Assembly (NCBI GenBank): GCA_002506105.1
Contig: DAWU01000015.1
Location: forward strand, 1 to 64,000
Length of the DNA: 64,000 nt
Direction of reading: 5' to 3'
Origin: Methanolinea sp. UBA275
GTDB taxonomy: Archaea; Halobacteriota; Methanomicrobia; Methanomicrobiales; Methanospirillaceae
In this document: positions 17,749 through 25,020 of the stretch, piece by piece
How the letters are laid out: each line of letters opens with the position of its first letter
How positions within the stretch are numbered: the stretch's first letter is position 1
Made by a program: the position numbers and the translations under genes
The notes under the pieces: generated by a model
What the model saw: only the letters and a program-made list of their open reading frames with translations
Told to the model about the DNA's origin: nothing
The model's database searches: none

Positions 17749-18175
17749 AGGGATCTACTGCCTCGTCCTCAAGAACACCTCCTGCGCGCTCAAAGTCGGA
17801 TCGCTTGGCATAATTTCGTTTCGACAAGGATTCCAAGTCTATGTCGGCTCTGCGCTTGGTCCCGGTGGCCTTGCCCGTGTTGTCCGTCATATACGATGTG
17901 CCCGTAACGGATGCGAGCATCCCCACTGGCATATAGACTATCTCCTGACTTCAGAGCACTTTACTCTTGCACGTGTGCATTGCTTTCCCACAGGAGAACG
18001 GATGGAATGCCGCCTGGCATCAATCCTGCCGGGAGATGCGGTCAGGGGTTTCGGATGCAGTGACTGCACCTGCACCTCACACCTCTTCTCATTTAGACGC
18101 GATCCGGGGGATCTTCTTCCTGATACCGCTGCAATGCTTGGTCTTTCTGCCTATAGCAAAACAATCAAAAAGTAG
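17741..18175 (+). CDS. DUF123 (GIY-YIG-like) protein
   Basis: A 144-residue protein starting MHKGIYCLVLKN, with the segments FQVYVGSALGPGGLARVVRHI, HPHWHIDYLLTS, CRLASILPG and FGCSDCTCTSHLF. These are the marks of DUF123, a GIY-YIG-related domain found alone or fused to endonuclease III, so a role in DNA repair is suspected. The ATG lies inside the end of the MBL gene (overlap ATGCATAA), which implies translational coupling. A catalytic nuclease role is not proven for this family. Confidence 0.85.
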   Translation: MHKGIYCLVLKNTSCALKVGSLGIISFRQGFQVYVGSALGPGGLARVVRHIRCARNGCEHPHWHIDYLLTSEHFTLARVHCFPTGERMECRLASILPGDAVRGFGCSDCTCTSHLFSFRRDPGDLLPDTAAMLGLSAYSKTIKK

Positions 18176-18193
18176 GAGGTGGAGTGTTAGTTC

Positions 18194-18745
18194 ATGAGCG
18201 TGCTGGGTATCTCAGGGAGCATGAGGAAGGATGGCAATACCTCGCTGCTGGTAAAAGCCGTGCTTGAACGCTGTGAACAGGCAGGAATCAAGACCGAGTT
18301 CATCTCGCTCGCCGGAAAAGACATCAAACCCTGCCTGGGGTGCGAGAAGTGCAAGGAGAACGACTGGTGCGTGATCAGGAACGATGACTGGGATGAGATC
18401 ATGAAAAAAGTCCTCGATTGCGAGGTCCTTGTCATCGGTTCCCCCACCTATTATTTTGACGTGTGCGGTCACCTGAAAAATTTCATCGATCGCAGTTATT
18501 CCCTCTACCATCGCCGGCAACTATCCGGGAGGAAGGCAGTCGCGGTCGCAGTCTGTGCCAACAAGGGGGGTGCAAGGACTATAGAAACTCTCGAGGGTTT
18601 CCTCAATGCCCACGAATTTTCCTATCTTGGCTGGGTCAGGGGAAAGGGCTACCTTGAGGGCGATATCAAAAGGGATCAGAAAGGTTTGAAGCGCGCCCAG
18701 GTCATCGGGGATAAGATCGTGCAGCTTCTGAAACCCCACGATTGA
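18194..18745 (+). CDS. Iron-sulfur flavoprotein, NADPH-dependent FMN reductase fold
   Basis: This 183-residue flavodoxin-like protein starts with the FMN-phosphate loop GISGSMRKDGNTS. It then has the compact cysteine motif CLGCEKCKENDWC (CX2CX2CX5C) that binds a [4Fe-4S] cluster in the Isf proteins of methanogens, and GSPTYYFDVCGHLKNFIDR. Isf proteins are thought to handle electrons from ferredoxin to oxygen or peroxide. A purine-rich AGGAGG (18173-18178) gives a good ribosome binding site. It follows DUF123 by 18 bases. Confidence 0.9.
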   Translation: MSVLGISGSMRKDGNTSLLVKAVLERCEQAGIKTEFISLAGKDIKPCLGCEKCKENDWCVIRNDDWDEIMKKVLDCEVLVIGSPTYYFDVCGHLKNFIDRSYSLYHRRQLSGRKAVAVAVCANKGGARTIETLEGFLNAHEFSYLGWVRGKGYLEGDIKRDQKGLKRAQVIGDKIVQLLKPHD

Positions 18746-18748
18746 TCC

Positions 18749-18755
18749 TTTTTTT
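18749..18755 (+). terminator. Oligo-T terminator
   Basis: A run of seven T immediately after the flavoprotein stop fits an archaeal intrinsic terminator for the MBL-DUF123-flavoprotein unit. The 150 bases before the convergent cofH stop show no other feature. Confidence 0.45.
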
Positions 18756-18896
18756 ACACGCGGTACTATTCCCCGAATCGGGATACCCCCGTGTCGGATA
18801 TTACTCTTGAAGTGCCCTGGTTGCCTTCTCTATACTCCATCAAGATTTCCCGACGTGAGAAAGCGAGGATTATCGTTTTTTTGGGATCCGGAACAA

Positions 18897-20030
18897 TCAG
18901 GATTCCTCGAGCAGGGTATAGAGCGTGGTTCTCCTGCGCAGATTCCGCCCGATATCCTCAACAACACGGCGCATCTCTGCAGGGTCAAGATAATCCGTAT
19001 TGACCGCTCCTGCTCCTTTTGAGATACTCTCTTCAAACATCGTCCCGCCAAGGTCGTCTCCGCCTGCAAGGAGGCACATCTGTGCCATCTTGAGCCCGAG
19101 CTTCACCCATGAGACCTGGATGTGGGGTATGTTATCAAGAAACAGGCGGGAGACGGCAATCATCAGAAGATCCTCTCTTCCCGTCGCTCCGGCTCTTGCC
19201 ATACCTTTTTTGAAGAGAGGGGTTTCCCGGTGGATAAAACTGAGTGGAACAAACTCCGTAAAGCCAGCGGTATCATCCTGGATCTGCCTGAGTATTGCAA
19301 GGTGACGGGCCTGATCCTGAACGGTCTCACAGTGTCCGTACATGATGGTCGCGGTAGATCGTATGCCCAGAGAATGAGCCTCCCTGATGATCCGCTCCCA
19401 TTCGGAGCTGGTGATCTTCCCTGGACAGATAGTCTTTCGCACTTCGTCAACGAGGATCTCCGCGGCAGTTCCGCAGAGAGAGCCCAGTCCCGCTTCCTTC
19501 ATGAGCCCCAGCATCTCCCGCGTCGAAATCCCGTTCTTTCGTGCACCGTATGCCACTTCCATCGGGTTGCTCGCATGGATGTGAACCCCCGGGGCGCCTT
19601 CCCTCATGCAGGAGATGATCTCAAGGTAGGATTCCGCATCAAAATCCGGATGCAGGCCTGATACCGTGCAGATCTCGGTGACTCCCCGCGAGAGCGCAAG
19701 TGCTGCCTTCTCTCTGACGACATCACACGAAAAAAAGTACGTATCGGAATCTCCCCTCTTGCGTGAGAATCCGCAGAATCCGCAGGAGTTGATGCAAAGA
19801 TTGGTGACATTGATATTCTGGTTCCGGACATAGGTGACGGTATCTCCCACCACCCGGGCGCGCTGTTCGTCTGCTGCTTCTGCTACCCTCCAGATATCTT
19901 TTCCTCTCACACCAAGAAGCAAAACCGCTTCCTTCTCTGTCAGGCGATGACCCTCAAGGACTTCCGCGAGCAATCTATCGAGGTCGTTCCCTGAGAGCGG
20001 AGATGATGCCGCCATGCTACCCGTTGTCAT
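18897..20030 (-). CDS. cofH: FO synthase subunit 2 (CofH), copy 1
   Basis: CofH is a radical-SAM enzyme that joins the ribityl-uracil intermediate to tyrosine on the way to FO, the chromophore of coenzyme F420. The cluster motif is CINSCGFCGF (CX3CX2C), followed by GLHPDFD, HIHASNPMEV, GTAAEILVDEVRKTICPGK and ATIMYGHCE, all CofH-type rather than CofG-type. The start at 20030 (MTTGSMAASS) gives 377 residues; an upstream in-frame ATG at 20084 would place the start before the TATA box and into the divergent gene. A second CofH-type gene lies 1.2 kb away. Confidence 0.93.
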   Translation of the reverse strand: MTTGSMAASSPLSGNDLDRLLAEVLEGHRLTEKEAVLLLGVRGKDIWRVAEAADEQRARVVGDTVTYVRNQNINVTNLCINSCGFCGFSRKRGDSDTYFFSCDVVREKAALALSRGVTEICTVSGLHPDFDAESYLEIISCMREGAPGVHIHASNPMEVAYGARKNGISTREMLGLMKEAGLGSLCGTAAEILVDEVRKTICPGKITSSEWERIIREAHSLGIRSTATIMYGHCETVQDQARHLAILRQIQDDTAGFTEFVPLSFIHRETPLFKKGMARAGATGREDLLMIAVSRLFLDNIPHIQVSWVKLGLKMAQMCLLAGGDDLGGTMFEESISKGAGAVNTDYLDPAEMRRVVEDIGRNLRRRTTLYTLLEES

Positions 20031-20057
20031 GGGTCCTCTGACAGAGTAGTGCCGTTC

Positions 20058-20069
20058 GGAATATAAAAC
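20058..20069. promoter_or_regulatory. Shared divergent TATA element
   Basis: GGAATATAAAAC reads as a TATA box on the plus strand, with its reverse complement TTTTATATT on the minus. It lies about 27 bases before the cofH start and about 50 before the DUF1805 ATG at 20114, so one A/T-rich element could serve both genes. Confidence 0.4.
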
Positions 20070-20113
20070 CACACTCCATGGCATTCATCACCAGGGAATG
20101 CCAGATCCTCATT

Positions 20114-20416
20114 ATGCACGAAGAACCAGTGCTCCTCCGCAATTCTGAGGGGAAGGGATTTGTCATTGCGCTCGGGTCCGTCAACCTTGTGGGCGTGGTT
20201 GCTGCGCGCGGCATGGTAGGGTGCGGGGCGATAGATGTAGCCGCCCTTGACAGGTTCGGGTACCCTGCAGCGAGGGTCAGACCATGTGCAGGACCATCGA
20301 TTTCCACTGTAGCGGATCTGTTGGGTGGCACCGTGAAAGATGTAAACCGCGCAGCACAGGAACTTGGGATCAGTACAGGGATGAGTGGTAAGGAAGCGCT
20401 TGACCTCCTCTCGTGA
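20114..20416 (+). CDS. DUF1805 domain protein
   Basis: A small soluble protein of 100 residues (MHEEPVLLRNSEGKG) with GSVNLVGVVAARGMVGCGAIDV and GYPAARVRPCAG, the pattern of DUF1805 (YunC-like) proteins of unknown function. An in-frame ATG at 20078 would give 112 residues, but the TATA at about 20060-20067 would start RNA near 20088, downstream of it; I prefer 20114. It is divergent from cofH and convergent with the TrmO-like gene. Confidence 0.75.
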   Translation: MHEEPVLLRNSEGKGFVIALGSVNLVGVVAARGMVGCGAIDVAALDRFGYPAARVRPCAGPSISTVADLLGGTVKDVNRAAQELGISTGMSGKEALDLLS

Positions 20417-20462
20417 AGCCTTTTTCACCAGGATCCAGAAATCAATGGATGAAATACATGTT

Positions 20463-20966
20463 TCAAGTATCCTGTAAATGGCCCGGGGTCGCTTCGCTGT
20501 CCGCAATATTCCCTATTTCTTTTTTGTCAACCCACCCGTTCCTTGTTCCTTCACGATGATCAAATCGTGAAATATAGGGCTTGATATCGAGCAGAGGTGT
20601 GCCGTCAAGGACGTCAATTCCCGCTACGAAGAGTGTATCCCCCTCAATATATTTCAGTTCAACAATTGACAGGCCGATAGGATTGGGCCTGTTGTAGTGA
20701 CGGATCGAGAATATTCCCCTTGGTTTCTCCCCATCCAGGAAGGGTGTTTCATGCATGGGACCAGGTGTTGCTTGGTGGAAATGATAGATCAGGTAGAGGT
20801 GCGAGAATTCCTCCAATCCATCCAATCCCTCTACAAACGCCGGGAATACCTCTACCCTCCCTTCTGCAGTTGAAAAAATACTCTGGATAGGTGTTTTTTT
20901 CTGATCTGTGAACGGTGAATGGATCATTCCAATGAAACGATATAATGCGGTGTCAGGGTTGATCAT
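20463..20966 (-). CDS. TsaA/TrmO-like tRNA (m6t6A37) methyltransferase
   Basis: A 167-residue protein of the TsaA fold. E. coli TrmO methylates t6A at tRNA position 37 with S-adenosylmethionine. Seen here are FIGMIHSPF near the start, EGLDGLEEFSHLYLIYHFH, and RGIFSIRHYNRPNPIGLSIV followed by DVLDGTPLLDIKPYI, all family signatures. It lies between the two cofH genes on the same strand but with gaps of more than 280 bases on the upstream side, so an operon with them is unlikely. Confidence 0.9.
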   Translation of the reverse strand: MINPDTALYRFIGMIHSPFTDQKKTPIQSIFSTAEGRVEVFPAFVEGLDGLEEFSHLYLIYHFHQATPGPMHETPFLDGEKPRGIFSIRHYNRPNPIGLSIVELKYIEGDTLFVAGIDVLDGTPLLDIKPYISRFDHREGTRNGWVDKKEIGNIADSEATPGHLQDT

Positions 20967-20984
20967 ACCTGGAGAGGGGGTGTT

Positions 20985-21107
20985 GTGAAAAGTGATGAAC
21001 CTTATGATTGTATCAATCAGTCCGGTTTTCCTTTCGCTTTAATCGACGGTGAGTGGTTGTATACAACCTGCCAGAGTCCTGGTGGTGAACTCAGTGTCAA
21101 AGGATGA
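20985..21107 (+). CDS. Possible 40-residue small protein
   Basis: A GTG-initiated frame reads VKSDEPYDCINQSGF..., has two Cys and the segment ALIDGEWLYTTC, and ends at TGA. A purine-rich GGAGAGGGGG (20971-20980) stands at ribosome-binding distance. It is divergent from the TrmO-like gene. I recognise no family, and a frame of this length can occur by chance. The rest of this interval, 21108-21251, shows nothing I can name. Confidence 0.25.
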   Translation: MKSDEPYDCINQSGFPFALIDGEWLYTTCQSPGGELSVKG

Positions 21108-21251
21108 GTTGAAATCAGCCTGAAGATCCACACCTCTGGAAAAATTTTTCCGGACACCAGAATGCCTCAGGAAAACGAGAGGTAAGAGATGAGCTACACG
21201 TGAACCCTTCAAAGAGTATCCTCTCATCCCCGCTATCGCAAAAAACATACC

Positions 21252-22358
21252 CTATGATTGCCCCGGGAACGTATCATCCACGAGGGTATAATTCGTGAGC
21301 CTGCGGGAGAGAATCCTCCCAATATCGTTCGTCATCCGCAGCATCTCTGCGGGATCGAGGAAATCGGCATTCCCGGCCCCCGCTTCGGCTGATACATCAT
21401 CCGAGAACATGGTTCCTCCGAGGTCGTTCGCACCTGCAAGGAGTGCCATCTGGCCGAGTTTTACCCCAAGTTTCCCCCATGATGCCTGGATGTTTTTGAA
21501 ATTGTCGAGGAACAACCTGGAGACGGCAACAAGGAGGAGGTCTTCCCGCCCTGTTGCACCCGCGGGTGCTTTCCCCTCAAGATAAAGCCTGGTGTTCTGA
21601 TGGAGGTAAGAGAGTGGCACAAGCTCGGTAAACCCTCCAGTTTGATCCTGTATCTCCCGGAGGACCGACAGGTGGGTGATCCTGTCTTTCGGGCTCTCGC
21701 AGGAACCGTACATGATAGTGGCAGTTGTGGGTATACCTAGCCCGTGCGCTTCCTGAATGATCCTCCCCCATTGGGCAGTTGATACCTTGGCAGGGCATAT
21801 AACATGCCGGACGCTGTCCACGAGGATCTCCGCCGCAGTCCCCTGGAGCGTGCCAAGACCCGCCTCCTTCATCGATACAAGAACCTCTTCGGTGGTTATC
21901 CCTGATCGTGTCGCGGCGTGGTTCACTTCATCCGGTGAAAAGGCATGAATATGGATATCAGGTGCGGTCTTTTTCACAAGGGAGAGGATCTCACTATACC
22001 GATCGGCATCGAACTCCGGGTTGACACCCGAGAGCAGGCAGATTTCACTGACATCCCTGCTTGCTGCAAGCCTCACTTTCTGCCGGATTGTCTCGGGATC
22101 GTCACAGAATGCACCTTCATCGGTTGCCGATTTCCCGAACGCACAGAAACGACAGAGATTTTTGCAGATATTGGACAGGTGAAGATTCTGGTTTCGTACA
22201 TAGGTGACTACCGGTCCGACCTTCTCTTCCCGTATTCTGTCAGCAGTCTCGCATACACGGTAGAGATCTCTACCCGATGTGTTGAGAAGGAACACCCCCT
22301 CTTCTCCCGAGAGCCGGTGCCCGGCCACGACATCAGAGAGCAGGGTGCGAAGATCCAT
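21252..22358 (-). CDS. cofH: CofH-type radical-SAM protein, copy 2
   Basis: A second CofH-like protein of 368 residues from the start MDLRTLLSDVV. It shows CKNLCRFCAF (CX3CX2C), GVNPEFDADRY, HIHAFSPDEV, GTAAEILVDSVRHVICPAK and ATIMYGSCE. The frame is open further upstream to 22562, but that stretch lies within the signal peptidase gene and is Lys/Arg-rich from a purine tract, so it is not likely to be translated. It differs from copy 1 throughout while keeping the motifs. It may be a second FO synthase subunit or a paralog with a changed substrate. The signal peptidase gene ends 17 bases upstream. Confidence 0.88.
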   Translation of the reverse strand: MDLRTLLSDVVAGHRLSGEEGVFLLNTSGRDLYRVCETADRIREEKVGPVVTYVRNQNLHLSNICKNLCRFCAFGKSATDEGAFCDDPETIRQKVRLAASRDVSEICLLSGVNPEFDADRYSEILSLVKKTAPDIHIHAFSPDEVNHAATRSGITTEEVLVSMKEAGLGTLQGTAAEILVDSVRHVICPAKVSTAQWGRIIQEAHGLGIPTTATIMYGSCESPKDRITHLSVLREIQDQTGGFTELVPLSYLHQNTRLYLEGKAPAGATGREDLLLVAVSRLFLDNFKNIQASWGKLGVKLGQMALLAGANDLGGTMFSDDVSAEAGAGNADFLDPAEMLRMTNDIGRILSRRLTNYTLVDDTFPGQS

Positions 22359-22375
22359 GAGAAGAGAGTGAATCC

Positions 22376-23254
22376 CTATTTTTTCCCTTTTACACGCTTC
22401 TTTTCCTTTTCTTTCTTCCCTCGCGAATTCTCCTTTTCCTTTTTTCCGGTTACGTAATCCCAGACCAGCATCAGTGCGATGAGGATGATGGCGACCGGCA
22501 CAATATTCAGGGGGAGATATCCGAGCAAGGGGACAGAAAAGAGCGCTTTTCCGACGATCCATTCATCCTTCACAGGCAGGATAACCTCCCCTGACACAGA
22601 TGACAGGTACCCTCCCTGATCACTTACCTGGTTGTTGTCACCCTTGGTGATGTACCCGGCATGGGGTGAGATGAATGTTGTCTGGACACGATACCCGTTC
22701 GATGGGTCTGCATTCTGAGGTGTGACGACTGTGCCGTCTTCGAGCACCAGGCTGTTGTTCTGGATAATTGCAGGGATATAACGGGTGGGTGTTGCTTCAC
22801 CGCGGTAAGGGTTGTAATACTTGGGAACCGGTTCACCGGAGTCAATGCGATCCATCGCCCTGTGAATAATGGGATGGACGCCCTGCGTCAGGAATGGAAT
22901 ATACACGGGGGGGTTCGGCGCATCATTAGGGCGGTAGATCAGGACATCCCCATAGTCGTTGTACTTCTGGTACCCCACTTCTTTCCCACTGGTCCAGCTC
23001 TGCAACTCGCCAAACCTGTCCGCGCTCACGACAAAGACCAGGTCGCCGACCTGCATGTGTGGGACCATGCTCTCCGATTCTATGGTCACCACCGCAGGCC
23101 AGGTGCCCGACACGAGGAAGAGAATGAGAGCGATACTCCCCACCACGGCAGCAACCCAGAGCAGTTCCCTCGCGAGCGATATCCAGGCATTCTCGCTCGT
23201 TTTGAATTTCTCCAAAAGGCCGGGTTCCTTCTCTTCGGACTGCTGGCGCGACAT
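22376..23254 (-). CDS. Archaeal type I signal peptidase (S26 family)
   Basis: A 292-residue membrane protease that removes signal peptides on the outer face. After a cytoplasmic start (MSRQQSEEKEPG) and a membrane segment (about 33-53) comes the catalytic Ser in IESESMVPHMQVGD; a His in VHPIIHRAM takes the place of the bacterial Lys, and an Asp lies in ITKGDNNQVSDQGG, giving the Ser-His-Asp set of archaeal enzymes. A second membrane segment precedes an unusual tail of about 24 residues, mostly Lys, Glu, Arg and Gly. The start at 23254 is chosen because upstream sequence has no family similarity. Confidence 0.9.
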   Translation of the reverse strand: MSRQQSEEKEPGLLEKFKTSENAWISLARELLWVAAVVGSIALILFLVSGTWPAVVTIESESMVPHMQVGDLVFVVSADRFGELQSWTSGKEVGYQKYNDYGDVLIYRPNDAPNPPVYIPFLTQGVHPIIHRAMDRIDSGEPVPKYYNPYRGEATPTRYIPAIIQNNSLVLEDGTVVTPQNADPSNGYRVQTTFISPHAGYITKGDNNQVSDQGGYLSSVSGEVILPVKDEWIVGKALFSVPLLGYLPLNIVPVAIILIALMLVWDYVTGKKEKENSRGKKEKEKKRVKGKK

Positions 23255-23394
23255 GATTAGACTTTGAATGTTTCTTCCGCAGGGTAATAAGGAATTGCAC
23301 GCGTCTGCTCTCCCCGCACATGCGGGGCCACCGGATTTTCCATGCCCGTGAGAAGAATGAAAGCACTTTATCCGGTCCCGTGAATATATAATCA

Positions 23395-24792
23395 ATGCTT
23401 GATGCGGCCACCATTGTGCAGAGGTTTCTGGCGACCAAGATGCAGGTTCACCCCGAGGTGGTCCGTTACCTCTCGGAGAAAGACGATCCTGACCTGATCG
23501 ACCGCATCATCGCCAATGTCCCGGGAGACACCATTGTCGTTTCAGTCAACCACATTCCCGGACTTGTCCAGGACCGGGACGGGAACAGGTTCCTTGCCGA
23601 TCCGCAATGCGATGTGGTGCAGGGTGCTGCGGGTACCACACGGGGAATTGCCCACATCACGGATTATACGAAATACTTCCGGGATCGCTACCAGCGCCTG
23701 GGAGAATGTATCCGTGTGAGAGCTCCTCCGATGCCTATAGAGGCACTCAAAAAGGGATCCCGTTACCGCCAGGAAGCATGCACCATCATGGGCCTTGTCA
23801 TGGAAGCAAAGGCAACCACGAACGGCCATCGCCTCATCGAGATCGAGGACCCCACCTCCTCAATCCCGGTTCTCTTCCATAAGGAACGCCCTCACTTCTC
23901 TGATGCCGAGACCCTCGTCCCCGATGAGGTCATTGGAGTGAAAGGGACACTCTCCGCAGACGGCCGCCTCTTTTTTGCAGAACAGTTGTTCAGGCCGGAT
24001 ATCCCGCTCACCCATGCACCATTCAAGAGCAGCGATCCGGGTCAGGCGGTTCTTATCTCCGACATCCACGTCGGGAGCGATACATTCCTCGATGAAGCCT
24101 GGACCCGCTTTGCCGACTGGCTCTCGGACTCCGAGGTCTCGTACCTGCTCATCGCCGGTGACCTTGTGGACGGAATTGGGGTATACCCCAACCAGGAGCA
24201 GGAGCTGACCATCAAGAATATTTACGAGCAGTATGAGACGTTCGGATCGATGATGCGGGATCTCCCGTCCCGCATCAAGATCATCATATCTCCGGGAAAC
24301 CACGACGTGGTGAGGGCTGCCGAGCCCCAGCCTGCAATCCCCGCAGAATTCACCGGGAACTTCCCCGCCAATTGCATCATGGTGGAAAACCCGGCCCTTG
24401 TCAACCTCCAGGGTGTCCGGGTCCAGATGTACCATGGCAGGTCAATCGATGATCTCATCAGTCTTGTTCCCGGGGCATCCTACGACAACGTCGCACCGAT
24501 GATGATAGGGATGCTGGAGAGGCGCCACCTTGCCCCCACCTACGGGAAGAGGACCCCTATCGCGGCGGGAACCGAGGACCACCTTATCATCGACCCCGTC
24601 CCCGAGGTCCTGCACACTGGTCATGTCCATATCATGGGGATTACCGACTACCGTGGTGTGCTCTGCGTGAATTCGGGGACCTGGCAGGCGCAGACCGCAT
24701 TCCAGAAGCAGATGAATATCACTCCGACCCCGGCACGTGCAGTGGTCCTTGATCTCCAGACCCTCAACTCCACGGTCCTTGACTTCAGTTGA
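23395..24792 (+). CDS. polB: DNA polymerase D small subunit (DP1)
   Basis: DP1 is the exonuclease and processivity subunit of the euryarchaeal replicative polymerase D. The 465-residue protein has an OB-fold region in the middle (GLVMEAKATTNGHRLIEIED) and a C-terminal calcineurin-like phosphoesterase domain with ISDIHVGSDTF, IAGDLVDGIG, SPGNHDVV and HTGHVHIMG, the metal-binding motifs of the 3'-5' exonuclease. No intein is present. A TATA-like CTTTAT about 27 bases before the ATG suggests a leaderless mRNA. It is divergent from the signal peptidase gene. Confidence 0.96.
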   Translation: MLDAATIVQRFLATKMQVHPEVVRYLSEKDDPDLIDRIIANVPGDTIVVSVNHIPGLVQDRDGNRFLADPQCDVVQGAAGTTRGIAHITDYTKYFRDRYQRLGECIRVRAPPMPIEALKKGSRYRQEACTIMGLVMEAKATTNGHRLIEIEDPTSSIPVLFHKERPHFSDAETLVPDEVIGVKGTLSADGRLFFAEQLFRPDIPLTHAPFKSSDPGQAVLISDIHVGSDTFLDEAWTRFADWLSDSEVSYLLIAGDLVDGIGVYPNQEQELTIKNIYEQYETFGSMMRDLPSRIKIIISPGNHDVVRAAEPQPAIPAEFTGNFPANCIMVENPALVNLQGVRVQMYHGRSIDDLISLVPGASYDNVAPMMIGMLERRHLAPTYGKRTPIAAGTEDHLIIDPVPEVLHTGHVHIMGITDYRGVLCVNSGTWQAQTAFQKQMNITPTPARAVVLDLQTLNSTVLDFS

Positions 24793-24884
24793 TACCTTCA
24801 GGATCCTGAATTACCCTTTTTTGCCTGTCATTAATGCGTTCAAGAGGATTAATTTGAGATTGTCATGCCAGGATTCATGTTCTT

Positions 24885-24934
24885 ACCACATGAAAAGCGG
24901 GCGATCCCATCAAAACGACTTCATGTGGTTTTTT
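24885..24934 (+). terminator. 10-bp hairpin with T run between polB and the pyrophosphatase
   Basis: A perfect inverted repeat, ACCACATGAA (24885-24894) and TTCATGTGGT (24920-24929), encloses a 25-base loop and runs into six T (24929-24934). It resembles an intrinsic terminator for polB, though it lies 90 bases after the stop. A regulatory RNA leader for the pyrophosphatase is the alternative, but I do not recognise a known riboswitch fold. Confidence 0.4.
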
Positions 24935-25020
24935 ATCTCCCAAGAATGAAATGATACTGCCATATTAAAGGCGCATGCGTTTCGGCACATGCACACGAAT
25001 CGAATACGGAGGATAAGAAC

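Noticed and set aside
24793..25020. Fluoride riboswitch before the pyrophosphatase
   Set aside because: Fluoride riboswitches are sometimes linked with pyrophosphatases, but I could not find the conserved core; only a simple hairpin is visible.
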